Of a DNA stretch of 64,000 nucleotides, positions 17,489 through 25,923 are shown one piece after another. The notes beneath the pieces are model-generated. The model worked only from the letters and a program-made list of their open reading frames with translations, searched no databases and had not been told where the DNA came from. Position 1 is the first letter of the stretch. Each line of letters starts with the position of its first letter. The translations under genes and the position numbers were made by a program. The stretch comes from JAPPHA01 sp964291635 (GTDB taxonomy: Bacteria > Pseudomonadota > Alphaproteobacteria > Rhodobacterales > Rhodobacteraceae), in NCBI GenBank assembly GCA_964291635.2, contig OZ219890.1, positions 806,001-870,000 of the forward strand. Reading direction: 5' to 3'.

Positions 17489-18436
17489 TCAGACAGGCGG
17501 AGTCCCGTACGTGTGAAAGGATTCGATTGTCTTGAGGCCCCACGCCTGACCCTTTTTCCGTTCAGTCTCGCTCCATGTCACCGTCTCCCAATCGGGCTGC
17601 AGGATCAGGCGTGCCCCGGTATTCGCCAGTTCGACCCGGTTTCCGGCAGGTTCCCAGACATACAGGAAGAATGTCCCTTGAATCGCGTGCTTGTGCGGGC
17701 CGGTTTCGATGTAGACGCCGTTCTCCAGGAAGATGTCCGCTGCGCGCAAGACGTCCTCACGCTGATCGACCACGTAGGTCAGGTGATGAAATCGTCCGTG
17801 CCCGCCGGCATGATCCTCCGTACAGGCGAGATCATAGGTCTTGTTGTTGATCGTGAACCAGCATCCGCCCAGCCGGCCGTCGTCAAACCGTATCTGCTCG
17901 GTTACCCGTGAACCGAGGCAGGCGACCATGAAATCCCTGAATTCCGAAACGTCGATGGCCAAGAGATTCACATGATCGATCCTGCGGGGGCAGCAACCCC
18001 GTCCATGATAGCGCTGGGCGAGGTTCTTGAGCGCCGGGCGTTCATCCCCGGAAGCAACGTATTTGCGTGTCTCCCAGTAAAGCTCGAAGACATGACCGAA
18101 TGGATCCTCGAAACGGAGCGCAGGACCGTGGCCCAGGTCACCTTCAACCCAGCCGCAGGTCTTGTAACCCGATGCCTGGATCGCTGCCGCACGGCGCTCA
18201 AGCGCTTCGGCTGACGACACCCGATATCCGACGTGGCCCACGCCGGTCGCGTCGTGCCTCGTCAGCTTGAGCGTGTGAAATTCGTAATCGTCGAAAGCGC
18301 GGAGGTAAACGCTGTCCCCTTCCCGGCCGCTTTGCGTCAGTCCATAGACACGCGTGAAGAAGTCGAGACTGTCCTCGAACCGGTCTGTCAGGACCTCAAC
18401 ATGACCCAGGTGTGCAACGTCGAAACAAGGTTCCAT
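17489..18436 (-). CDS. Extradiol dioxygenase (catechol 2,3-dioxygenase type)
   Basis: A 315-aa two-domain vicinal-oxygen-chelate enzyme that opens catechol-like rings next to the hydroxyls. The N-terminal VOC repeat begins HLGHVEVL (about 9-16) and contains GVGHVGYRV. The metal-binding C-terminal repeat has the three Fe(II) ligands: His in RIDHVNLLA (about 154), His in GRFHHLTYVVD (about 216) and Glu in GNRVELANTG (about 267). Length and ligand spacing match the XylE/metapyrocatechase group (about 307 aa). The gene is alone on its strand; no ferredoxin, hydrolase or semialdehyde dehydrogenase partner is adjacent. Substrate is not shown by sequence. It might take up a protocatechuate or catechol product of the cluster that starts 3 kb to the right, but there is no operon link. 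Confidence 0.9.
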   Translation of the reverse strand: MEPCFDVAHLGHVEVLTDRFEDSLDFFTRVYGLTQSGREGDSVYLRAFDDYEFHTLKLTRHDATGVGHVGYRVSSAEALERRAAAIQASGYKTCGWVEGDLGHGPALRFEDPFGHVFELYWETRKYVASGDERPALKNLAQRYHGRGCCPRRIDHVNLLAIDVSEFRDFMVACLGSRVTEQIRFDDGRLGGCWFTINNKTYDLACTEDHAGGHGRFHHLTYVVDQREDVLRAADIFLENGVYIETGPHKHAIQGTFFLYVWEPAGNRVELANTGARLILQPDWETVTWSETERKKGQAWGLKTIESFHTYGTPPV

Positions 18437-19304
18437 CGACTTTCTTCAGGTAAAACGATCGTTCCGTCAAAAGATGTTCGGGCCGTGCGCGGAAACGCAG
18501 GCGACGTGACCGCGCCATCCGCCCCTGTCCCGGCATTGACCCAGGCCGCTCCAGACGAATGCTCGAACCGAGATCATCTCTATCCGTTCGCCGGGCGAGG
18601 CTGCAAGACCTTCGGCCGGGGAACCGGGCGACAGGCAAGCAGTCGCAACACTGATCGCGCCAAGTCGCCGTACTTGCGTGACACCAATACGGTATGAACG
18701 CCCGGGTCGAAATCGTTCCGCCACGTGCGGACGGGCTGGCCAGGATCATTTTCGAGGCTGCCTGTTCCGTGACGTCGCCGAGAATCATCGACCGCCACCT
18801 GGAGGAACAGGTGATCCACGCATATTCCGGCCTGCCGGATTCCTACACCCGCCACGGCCACCTTGGATAACAGCGGGCCGGCAAGCCCTTGCATTCAATC
18901 GGGCGGGCGTCCGGTGAACCCGTCACTCTCGGCAGCAATGCGTCCCGGTCCGGCGGAAGGTCATTCGCCGGGGAATAATAACCCCTCTTGAAGTCCCTCC
19001 ACGCATCGACATGCAAAGAACGGGCACAGACACATTTCAGGGCTTTCACCATCTGCCTTCTGCCTTTCGCGCATTCCATACATGTCGAGGCAAAGTTCCC
19101 TGACGGTGCAACGCCGTCCCCTTTTTCATCCCCGGACGCCAACCATTGCCGGGACGTCGTCAGCCACTCTGCGCGTTTCCGCGTTTGATGACGCGGACAG
19201 CGTCATCATCAGCCGTGACGAAGTCACCCGAATCGACGTGAACTCCTGCGCAAATCGCCGGAACATTGACCGAATCAAGGGGCTGACGGTGTCGATCTGA
19301 ATTT
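18437..19304. other. Intergenic stretch, one weak small ORF
   Basis: 870 bases between the dioxygenase start and the prfC stop. A plus-strand frame of 58 codons at 18694-18870 (starting MNARVEIVPPRADGLAR, ending GLPDSYTRHGHLG) has a compact protein-like composition but no evident ribosome binding site. The rest shows nothing I can name. Confidence 0.35.
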
Positions 19305-20918
19305 CTAGTTTGGTCTCAGGGTTTCCTTCGTCGACGACAGGCTGAGTTCGGGATAGTCGCGCCTGACCCGGTCGATGTCCCACGCCAGGCGGACGAGGTA
19401 GACCACATCGCCATCATGGTCGACCGCCATGAGTGAAGGGTTCTTTTTTCCGAATGCTTCAACGAGCTCGGCCGGACCCTCCATCCATCGCGCGGAAATG
19501 AACCGGGTAGGTTCAAACCTGACCGGGATCCGGTACTCTTCCTGCAGGCGGCTCGCCAGGACATCAAACTGAAGCTCGCCAACCACACCGATGATCCAGT
19601 GGACACCGACCCGGGGACGGAACAGTTTTGCCGCGCCCTCTTCGGCAAATTGCGTGAGGGCCTTTTCAAGGTGTTTCGACATCAGCGGGTCGTTGACCAT
19701 GACCGTCCGGAGGATTTCCGGAGCAAAGGTCGGGATCCCGGTAAACCGTAACGGTTCCCGTTCCGCGAGCGAATCCCCGATTCGGAGTTGCCCGTGATTG
19801 GGAATGCCGATGATGTCGCCCGCCCAGGCTTCCTCGGTCAGGGTTCGGTCCGATGCGAGGAACAGAACCGGACTGGCGATCGAGACCGGTTTCCCTGTAC
19901 GGACATGAACGAGTTTCATTCCCCGTCGGAAGTGTCCTGAACACAACCTGAGAAAGGCAACACGGTCCCGGTGCCTTGGATCCATGTTTGCCTGCACCTT
20001 GAACACGAACCCCGAGACTTCGGGCTCGTGCGACGACACCTGGCGCTGGACGGCAAGCCTGTCGCCGGGAGCAGGAGCAAAGGTTCCGATACCGTCCATG
20101 AGCTCCCTGACGCCATGGGAATAAAGCGCCGAGCCAAACCAGATCGGCGAAAGATTGCCCTCGAGGAAGGCCTCGCGGTCCATTGACGGGAGAAGCGCTC
20201 TCGCCATTTCGACCTCTTCGCCGAGCGCGTTCATTTGCTCTTCCAACAGGATTCCGGCGAGTTCCGGATCGTCGAGCGAAAACGATCCGGTTGGCCGTGC
20301 CGCGACATCCCGAGGCGTACGCTCCATGATCTCGACACGATCGGTTGCCAGGTCGTAGCAACCCTTGAAGTCCCGTCCCGATCCGATCGGCCAATTTGCG
20401 GGAACCACGTCAATCGCCAGGTTGTCCTGAATTTCTTCTATGATTTCAAATGTGTCCCGCGCATCCCGGTCCATCTTGTTGCAGAAAGTGAGGATCGGCA
20501 TGTCTCGCAGCCGGCAGATCTCGAACAGCTTTCGCGTCTGGCTTTCAACTCCTCTGGCGCCATCGATGACCATTATGGCCGCATCGACCGCCGTCAAGGT
20601 CCGGTAGGTATCTTCGGAGAAATCGGCGTGGCCGGGAGTGTCGACCAGGTTGAATCTGAAATCGCCGTAATCGAAAGACATGGCCGAGGCGGAAACCGAA
20701 ACACCTCGTTCCTTCTCGACCTTCATGAAATCCGACCGGGTGCGCCGGGCATTTCCCTTGGCCCGGACCTGTCCGGCCATGCGAATCGCGCCGCCGTGAA
20801 GCAGGAACTGTTCGGTCAGCGTCGTTTTTCCCGCGTCGGGATGCGAAATGATCGCGAAAGTTCTCCGCCTGGCGATCTCTGGCGGAACGGAAGGAGTGTC
20901 TTGGGGGGAATTCTGCAT
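19305..20918 (-). CDS. prfC: Peptide chain release factor 3
   Basis: RF3, a 537-aa translational GTPase that recycles RF1/RF2 from the terminated ribosome. G1 is AIISHPDAGKTTLTE (about 22-36), the switch region contains FMKVEKERGVSVSASAMSFD (about 64-83), G3 is DTPGHADFSEDTYR and G4 is FCNKMDRDARDTFE. Then come domain II and the RF3-specific C-terminal domain, with VGVHWIIGVVGELQFDVL and the final ARWMEGPAELVEAF. Length equals the family norm (about 530). The N-terminal MQNSPQDTPSVPPEIARRR is a short extension before the GTPase core. It is monocistronic in this window and the best candidate here for an ordinary chromosomal housekeeping gene. Confidence 0.97.
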   Translation of the reverse strand: MQNSPQDTPSVPPEIARRRTFAIISHPDAGKTTLTEQFLLHGGAIRMAGQVRAKGNARRTRSDFMKVEKERGVSVSASAMSFDYGDFRFNLVDTPGHADFSEDTYRTLTAVDAAIMVIDGARGVESQTRKLFEICRLRDMPILTFCNKMDRDARDTFEIIEEIQDNLAIDVVPANWPIGSGRDFKGCYDLATDRVEIMERTPRDVAARPTGSFSLDDPELAGILLEEQMNALGEEVEMARALLPSMDREAFLEGNLSPIWFGSALYSHGVRELMDGIGTFAPAPGDRLAVQRQVSSHEPEVSGFVFKVQANMDPRHRDRVAFLRLCSGHFRRGMKLVHVRTGKPVSIASPVLFLASDRTLTEEAWAGDIIGIPNHGQLRIGDSLAEREPLRFTGIPTFAPEILRTVMVNDPLMSKHLEKALTQFAEEGAAKLFRPRVGVHWIIGVVGELQFDVLASRLQEEYRIPVRFEPTRFISARWMEGPAELVEAFGKKNPSLMAVDHDGDVVYLVRLAWDIDRVRRDYPELSLSSTKETLRPN

Positions 20919-21391
20919 CGGCGTCCTATACGTACCGCCTCAGGGCGAGACAAGAATATCAGGCCGCGGCGTTTGAGACGATGTGTCACAATTGCCACGC
21001 TTGCCGGGGGACGGGATCACGCGACTCCCGGCCTGCCGATATCCGTGGCGACCGGAACTGTTTGTCCTCGCCCGTCCCCAACAGGAAAGCGGTTGATTCG
21101 TGGCCGGCCCCCCAACCTGGAACGGGGATCTTGATTCGGCCGGCCGCGGAACTGGCAGGGTGGTTTCCCCGAAACCCGCGCCCAGGTCCAATCTCGGTCT
21201 GCACGCCCTGGCCCGGTAAAGCTTCGGTCTTTCTGCAGGCGCCCGGGCGTTGAATTCTGCGCGCCGTGCGGCAGGGAGATTGTCGTGCACACCGTTTGCA
21301 GAAACACAGAACCTCGGGCACCAACCTCGGGTCTGTCCTGAACCGGGCGCCTTTTCTTCACAAAATTTGCATTTTTTTTTCAAGCATTGCA
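20919..21391. other. Intergenic region, nothing recognised
   Basis: About 470 bases between prfC and the promoter of the BNR gene. It ends in a T-rich run (21371-21380) just before the TTGACG promoter element. I see no gene, terminator hairpin or repeat. Confidence 0.5.
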
Positions 21392-21424
21392 TTGACGTTT
21401 TGTCTAGTGGGATCATAGTGGGCA
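21392..21424 (+). promoter_or_regulatory. Promoter with shared operator CTAGTGGG-N8-GGGCA (copy 1)
   Basis: TTGACG at 21392-21397 and CATAGT at 21414-21419 give a -35/-10 pair with a 16-base spacer. Overlapping the -10 is CTAGTGGG (21404-21411), eight bases, then GGGCA (21420-21424). Inside it TAGTGGG occurs twice with an 11-base period (21405 and 21416). The same layout is found before 25445 and before 34206. Confidence 0.6.
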
Positions 21425-21451
21425 AGCTGGAATTTTCGGGAGATTTCGCTC

Positions 21452-22426
21452 ATGTCTTACAAAGCCTATGCAGCCACGATGCAGAGCGTTTGGTTCAGCG
21501 AGGACGACGGGACAAGCTGGAACCGGCTGCTGACTCCGACCGGGGGCTTCTACAACGAGGCGCGGGTTTGGGCGGTGCACACGCACGCCGACCGGCCGGG
21601 CGAGGTGCTGGCGGGGTCGGATCAGGGTCTCTACCGGTACACCGAAGAGGCCGGTCGGTTCGATTACATCCCCTCGCCGATGGACAACCTCCACATCCTG
21701 AAGATTGCCCGGTCACCCGTCGATCCGGATTTCATCGTTTGCGGTACGCGGCCGGCAGAGATTTTCATTTCCGAAGACGACGGCGCGAATTGGCGCCGTT
21801 CGAATCTCGACGCTTCGACCGAATGCTGGTTCATCAATACATCGCGCGTGACCTCGATCCATTTCGACCCGGCGGACGCCGACACCATCTGGATCACCAT
21901 CGAGATCGACGGTGTCTTCCGCTCCACCGACCGTGGCCGGACATGGGAGATGATCATTCGGGGGTTGCATGACAACGACACCCACGATCTCGTCTTCCGG
22001 GACCGCGAAGACGGCGGCCGCACCGTGCTCTGTTCGACCGAGGACGGCGTGCACCGGTCGGACGACAATGGCAAGACATGGCGGCAACTGGAGGTCCCGC
22101 AGGCAAGATGGGACTATTTTCGTTCGCTCAAGCAGCCAGAAGAAAACTCCGACACGGTGATCGCCAGTGTTGGCGACAAACCGTCCGGCGAGGCGGGAGA
22201 GCTGCTGATCTCCAGGGACTTCGGAACGACCTGGGAAATCTGCGAGATGTCCCATCCGGCCAACTCCACGATCTGGACTATCGGCACGAACGCCGCCGAC
22301 ACCAGCCTGATTTTCGCCGCCACGATTTTCGGCCAGATCTTCAAGAGCACCGATGGCGGCGAAAGCTGGCAGAAAATGAAACGCGAACTGGGCGAGATCC
22401 GAATGATCACCTGGGCGCCGGTCTGA
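21452..22426 (+). CDS. BNR/Asp-box repeat beta-propeller protein
   Basis: A 324-aa soluble protein made of sialidase-type BNR repeats. At least five Asp-boxes are visible: SEDDGTSWNR (about 14-23), SEDDGANWRR (about 106-115), STDRGRTWEM, SDDNGKTWRQ and STDGGESWQK near the C-terminus, plus SRDFGTTWEI. It has no signal peptide, so it is probably cytoplasmic. The catalytic arginine triad of true sialidases is not apparent, so this is more like the Ycf48/VPS10-type propeller scaffolds. A GGGAG ribosome site precedes ATG 21452. The next gene follows after 10 bases. It carries copy 1 of the shared operator upstream, placing it in the same regulon as the catabolic operons to the right. Its substrate is unknown. 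Confidence 0.75.
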   Translation: MSYKAYAATMQSVWFSEDDGTSWNRLLTPTGGFYNEARVWAVHTHADRPGEVLAGSDQGLYRYTEEAGRFDYIPSPMDNLHILKIARSPVDPDFIVCGTRPAEIFISEDDGANWRRSNLDASTECWFINTSRVTSIHFDPADADTIWITIEIDGVFRSTDRGRTWEMIIRGLHDNDTHDLVFRDREDGGRTVLCSTEDGVHRSDDNGKTWRQLEVPQARWDYFRSLKQPEENSDTVIASVGDKPSGEAGELLISRDFGTTWEICEMSHPANSTIWTIGTNAADTSLIFAATIFGQIFKSTDGGESWQKMKRELGEIRMITWAPV

Positions 22427-22436
22427 GGAGGACGAG

Positions 22437-23000
22437 ATGTTTCTTTTGAAACCCCATGTCGCCGGGCCCGAGGGCCAGGTCACGACGCCGGACGTCATCG
22501 TTGATTACCTGGAGGTTGACGGCGAAAGGCGCCCCTTGCGGTTCCTGACCCACGAATGCTGGCAGCAGGCGGACAAGGACACAGCGGCAAGGCCCGCCTA
22601 CTGCGTGATGGCACTTGGCGGCGGAGCCTTGATCCTGCCGGGTTCAGTTCTTTCGAACGGGTTCGTGGTCGTGGCGCGGCAGGCATGGCGCCTCGGCAAT
22701 CTCGACGGCCACGTCGGTGACGTGACTCTCAATGGAACGCCGTTCAAGGACCTTGGCCTTCCCGCCGACATGATTGAAGCTGCAGGCGGCACCGGGGACG
22801 CGCTTCCGCGCGGTTTCCTGCTTGTGAGGACGGCGGGAGCGACGGGAGACACTGCGGTGCTGTCCGACCGGGTGCTGGGGCGGGAGCTGTCGCACAGGTT
22901 GCACCTCGATTCTCTCGACGGGGACAGGTGGGGCGACGTGCGCCCGCGTCCGCGTTATTCGGTGGGACCGACGCAGAAAGAGGTGCCCCACTACATCTGA
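22437..23000 (+). CDS. Uncharacterised 187-aa protein
   Basis: I do not recognise this family. It is a soluble, beta-rich protein without a signal peptide. Notable stretches are CVMALGGGALILPGSVLSNG (about 57-76) and VGDVTLNGTPFKDLGLPADM. The C-terminus PRPRYSVGPTQKEVPHY is basic and proline-rich. It begins 10 bases after the BNR gene, with GGAGG 5-10 bases before the ATG, and is followed by a truncated GMC oxidoreductase, so the original unit was probably BNR protein, this protein and flavin oxidoreductase. A small accessory subunit of that oxidoreductase is one reading. Confidence 0.6.
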   Translation: MFLLKPHVAGPEGQVTTPDVIVDYLEVDGERRPLRFLTHECWQQADKDTAARPAYCVMALGGGALILPGSVLSNGFVVVARQAWRLGNLDGHVGDVTLNGTPFKDLGLPADMIEAAGGTGDALPRGFLLVRTAGATGDTAVLSDRVLGRELSHRLHLDSLDGDRWGDVRPRPRYSVGPTQKEVPHYI

Positions 23001-23013
23001 CGTGCAGCCCACC

Positions 23014-23145
23014 ATGGTTGAAGGTGACTGGCGCTACATCATCGTCGGTGCGGGCACCGCGGGGTGCGTGCTGGCGAACCGGCTGGGCGCAAAACCCGGG
23101 AAACGTGTCCTTCTGATCGAAGCGGGCGGGCACTTCCTCGGGTTC
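23014..23145 (+). pseudogene. GMC oxidoreductase N-terminal remnant
   Basis: About 44 codons of a glucose-methanol-choline oxidoreductase: DWRYIIVGAGTAGCVLANRL followed by KRVLLIEAGG, the FAD-binding Rossmann start. After IEAGG the frame turns into sequence that is clearly the reverse strand of the neighbouring hydrolase. The remaining roughly 480 residues are missing, so a deletion or rearrangement has joined the two units at about 23145. GTG 23002 is an alternative start. Confidence 0.75.
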
Positions 23146-23190
23146 GGCTGGTTTCGATCGACCTCGGCAATGCGTCCGCACCTTTCCCGG

Positions 23191-23991
23191 TCACAGCGAC
23201 AGATGACGCGTCATCGCCTCGAATACCGGCGTTCCGGTGGTGCCGCACTCACCAATGACGGCCATGTGGTTCTTGCCGGGGCACTCGAAATGATCCACCG
23301 GGTTTCCATTCCTGCGAAGCACTTCGGCGAAGTCCCGGGACTGCTGAAGGAAGGCCGGTGTCTCGGCCCCGCCACAGCAGACCGAGACCGGAAGGTCGGG
23401 GGCAGGAAGATGGAGGCACGGACTCATCGAGCGGGCGGTTTCCGGGTCCATCTCGAGCCACGTGTTGGGATCCTCGTCAAGCAGGGGGACCAGGTCGTAG
23501 AGCCCCGAGATCAGCGTGAGCGAGCGAATATTCCGCCCGGCGGACCCGGTCGCGATCAAGGCGGCAAGATGCGCTCCGGCGGAGTTTCCGACGAGGTGTA
23601 TCCTGGTTGCATCGATCCCGAACTCGGCACCGTTCTCCACGGCCCATTCGAGCACGGCTCGAGCGTCATCCACGATCTCCGGCAGCGTGAATTCGGGTGC
23701 CAGGCGGTAGTTCGGTACGATCCAGGCCACGCCGCGCGGCTGCCATTCGATGGCCGGAAACCACCGGTCCTCCTTCTCACCGAGCTTCCAGTATCCGCCG
23801 CGAAAGAACAGGAACGCGGGCGCGCCCTTGCCCGCGGGAAAGATGTCGAGGCGCTGACGGGGATGGGATCCGTAGGCGATGTCGAACGCCGCGCCGGGCA
23901 GCGCTGCAGCGGCCCTGGAGCGTTCAGCCATTTCCGCCTGCGCCTCGGCAAAGCCGGGCGTGTCCGGAGGAAGATCGTAGGCGCCGGCCAT
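23191..23991 (-). CDS. Alpha/beta hydrolase (arylformamidase/esterase-like)
   Basis: A 266-aa alpha/beta-hydrolase of the HSL/kynurenine-formamidase type. An oxyanion-hole strand FLFFRGGYWKLGEKED (about 70, the usual HGG has become RGG), the nucleophile elbow LVGNSAGAHLAAL (Ser about 145) and a late His in PGKNHMAVIGE (about 239) are visible. The acid is probably in CCGGAETPAFLQQS. ATG 23991 was chosen because it lies 4 bases after the stop of the LigM-like gene; an upstream start at 24024 would overlap that gene. It probably hydrolyses an ester or N-formyl amide made or taken up in the same pathway. The replaced histidine of the HGG motif is unusual but known in relatives. Confidence 0.8.
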   Translation of the reverse strand: MAGAYDLPPDTPGFAEAQAEMAERSRAAAALPGAAFDIAYGSHPRQRLDIFPAGKGAPAFLFFRGGYWKLGEKEDRWFPAIEWQPRGVAWIVPNYRLAPEFTLPEIVDDARAVLEWAVENGAEFGIDATRIHLVGNSAGAHLAALIATGSAGRNIRSLTLISGLYDLVPLLDEDPNTWLEMDPETARSMSPCLHLPAPDLPVSVCCGGAETPAFLQQSRDFAEVLRRNGNPVDHFECPGKNHMAVIGECGTTGTPVFEAMTRHLSL

Positions 23992-23995
23992 GCGC

Positions 23996-25360
23996 CTATT
24001 TCCTGTAGGTCTCGCGTGCGGCAACGGAGATCGGGCAGGGCTCGACTGTGCAGTTCACCTCCGTCTGGACGTGGCGTTCCACGGTCGGCTTCATTGTTCC
24101 GCCGTCGGGTTCGCCCCATGTCAGGATCACTTGGGTTCCCGGCTCCGCCGCGTCTTCATCCAGCAGCGCCAGGGAGATCCAGCTGCGGACATTCGAGGTA
24201 TAGACCGGGTAGTGGGAGATCCCCACGGTTCGCCCGTTCAGCCGAACCTCGTCGTAAGGACAGGTCGCGTAATGGGACGCCGGCATGTCCATGAACTTGT
24301 ACCGCTCCCCGTCGCCGAGCTGGGAAGCGAAGATCTTTACCACGTCGTCCTTCGACCAGCGGAGCGTGCGCTTGCGCCGGTGCGGTTCCGCGGCCTTTTT
24401 CTCAAGCGCATCGCGGCCGATGAAGTCATGATCGAATTTCACGATATGGCCATAGCCGATGTCGTAGGGCGTGAGGTAGTAATCTTCCACGGTCGCACCG
24501 ATGAAGGAACCTCCGAGCGACAGGTTGGCCTCGAGGCTGTCCCCCGGGAGCCACGACCGGTAATCGGCAAGGGCGTCGCCCGTATAGATCGCAGGCAGCG
24601 GTGACGGGAACCAGCCGCTTTCGTGGGCGACGGTCGAATAGGTCCTGGATCCCGCCGCGCACAGGTCTTCCGGCTCCCCGGCTTCGAGAATCGCATCACG
24701 GATCAGGTCGTAGTCGTCAAAGGGCCCGAACAGCTCCAGCCCGGCCGCACCTGCCATGCCGTGCCGCAGCGCGCGAACCCTGCGTCCCGCTATGTTGATT
24801 TCTCCCATGCCGAAGAACCTGAAGCCCTCGATCGGCCCGCCGTTGAGCTTCTCGAGGATGCTCCAGGCGTTTGGCCCCTGCACCTCGAACCGATAGTTCT
24901 TGCGCCGTCCGGAGTTGTCGAGCGCCCGGCCGTCCAGCTCGAATTCCACGTCGAAGCCGTGTCTTTCGCCATGGTACATGACCCAATTGGCATTCATCGG
25001 CTTGTTGACGATGTTCACCGTCTCCTCCTCGAGGATGAAGATGATCGCATCGCCGACGATGTGGCCGTCTTCGGTGCAATGGACAAGCTGCTTGGCAATG
25101 TCGCGGCGCCAGTTGGCCATGGAGTTGACCGCGACGAATTCGCACAAGGCCCTGGTGTCCGGCCCCTTGATCAGGAGATCGGTCATGTGGAAGGACTGGT
25201 CGAAGAGCACCGCGCCATGGCGCCAGGCCTCCTGCTCGTCGCGCCAGTTGGTGAATTCGGCCTTGATCGGAAACTGGTAGGGACCCGCGGGCGCATTTCT
25301 GAGCATCGTCAGCGGGTCGCCGGCGGCATCGATCTTGTCCTGGAGCGTCGCTATCGTCAT
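23996..25360 (-). CDS. Tetrahydrofolate-dependent O-demethylase, LigM-like (aminomethyltransferase fold)
   Basis: A 454-aa protein of the GcvT/DmdA fold, closest to LigM, which moves the methyl group of vanillate or 3-O-methylgallate to tetrahydrofolate. Shared blocks are TMLRNAPAGPYQFPI (about 18-32), WRHGAVLFDQSFHMTDL (about 45-61), GHIVGDAIIFILEEE, ANWVMYHGERHGFDV, FGMGEINIAGRRVRALRHGM (about 182-201), SGWFPSPLPAIYTGD, DIGYGHIVKFDHDFIGRDAL and the end ISVAARETYRK. Length fits LigM (about 470). ATG 25360 is chosen because the frame upstream is the reverse strand of the RidA gene. It is divergent from the RidA operon with the shared operator between them and is followed by the hydrolase. Substrate could be another methyl ether, or DMSP-like. 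Confidence 0.85.
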   Translation of the reverse strand: MTIATLQDKIDAAGDPLTMLRNAPAGPYQFPIKAEFTNWRDEQEAWRHGAVLFDQSFHMTDLLIKGPDTRALCEFVAVNSMANWRRDIAKQLVHCTEDGHIVGDAIIFILEEETVNIVNKPMNANWVMYHGERHGFDVEFELDGRALDNSGRRKNYRFEVQGPNAWSILEKLNGGPIEGFRFFGMGEINIAGRRVRALRHGMAGAAGLELFGPFDDYDLIRDAILEAGEPEDLCAAGSRTYSTVAHESGWFPSPLPAIYTGDALADYRSWLPGDSLEANLSLGGSFIGATVEDYYLTPYDIGYGHIVKFDHDFIGRDALEKKAAEPHRRKRTLRWSKDDVVKIFASQLGDGERYKFMDMPASHYATCPYDEVRLNGRTVGISHYPVYTSNVRSWISLALLDEDAAEPGTQVILTWGEPDGGTMKPTVERHVQTEVNCTVEPCPISVAARETYRK

Positions 25361-25391
25361 AGTTGATTCCACTTGTTCCTTTTCGTCTTTA

Positions 25392-25412
25392 CTAGTGGGC
25401 AGAAAATGGGCA
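25392..25412 (+). promoter_or_regulatory. Shared operator CTAGTGGG-N8-GGGCA (copy 2)
   Basis: CTAGTGGG at 25392-25399, eight bases, GGGCA at 25408-25412. It lies in the 84-base gap between the LigM-like gene (minus, start 25360) and the RidA gene (plus, start 25445), so it may control both directions. It overlaps an upstream in-frame ATG (25406), which is one reason for preferring 25445 as the start. Confidence 0.55.
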
Positions 25413-25444
25413 GAGTGCAAGTCAAAACTGGTGCCGGGGAACAA

Positions 25445-25921
25445 ATGGGCCGGATCGAAGCGAAACTTTCTGAACTGGGCATTGTCTTGCCGGAACCGCT
25501 GGTCTTGCCGAGCCCGAATCGGACATCGGCGGTGAAAGTCGGCGCGATGCTCTATGTTTCGGGTCACGGTGCCGCGCTGCTGGAAGATGAGAGCGTGAAG
25601 CGCCGGGGAAAGGTCGATGTCGACATTTCGGCGGACGAGGCCTATGCAACCGCGCGGGCGGTGGCGGTCACGATGATCGCGACAGTCAAGCATCATGTGG
25701 GCGATCTCGACCGGGTCCGGAAGGTCGTGAAGATCCTGGGAATGATCAATTCGCACCCGGATTTCGAAAAGCCCAATGCCGTGTTGAACGGGGCGAGCGA
25801 TCTGTTCTACGAGGTCTTCGGGCCGGAGATCGGATGTCACGCCCGTTCTTCTGTCGGAGTCGAAACCCTTGTCGACCGCCAGCCTGTCGAAATCGAGGGA
25901 ATCTTTCTGATCGGCGACTAG
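25445..25921 (+). CDS. RidA/YjgF-family protein
   Basis: A 158-aa Rid-family protein, the longer YjgH-like subgroup. It opens MGRIEAKLSELGIVLPEPLV and then has VKVGAMLYVSGHGA (about 35-48), ARAVAVTMIATVKHHVGDLDR and VLNGASDLFYEVFGPEIGCH with the conserved late Arg-Ser pair HARSSVGVETL. The invariant arginine of imine deaminases is the R of HARSSVG. Archetypal RidA hydrolyses reactive enamine/imine intermediates; members of this subgroup often sit in catabolic operons, where they act on a pathway-specific imine or enol. ATG 25445 has GGGGA upstream. It is the first gene of a long plus-strand operon whose next gene starts two bases after its stop. Confidence 0.85.
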   Translation: MGRIEAKLSELGIVLPEPLVLPSPNRTSAVKVGAMLYVSGHGAALLEDESVKRRGKVDVDISADEAYATARAVAVTMIATVKHHVGDLDRVRKVVKILGMINSHPDFEKPNAVLNGASDLFYEVFGPEIGCHARSSVGVETLVDRQPVEIEGIFLIGD

Positions 25922-25923
25922 GT

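Noticed and set aside
17181..17543. 120-codon minus-strand frame between the IS and the dioxygenase.
   Set aside because: It overlaps the kinase remnant and the end of the dioxygenase gene, with no ribosome site or family match.
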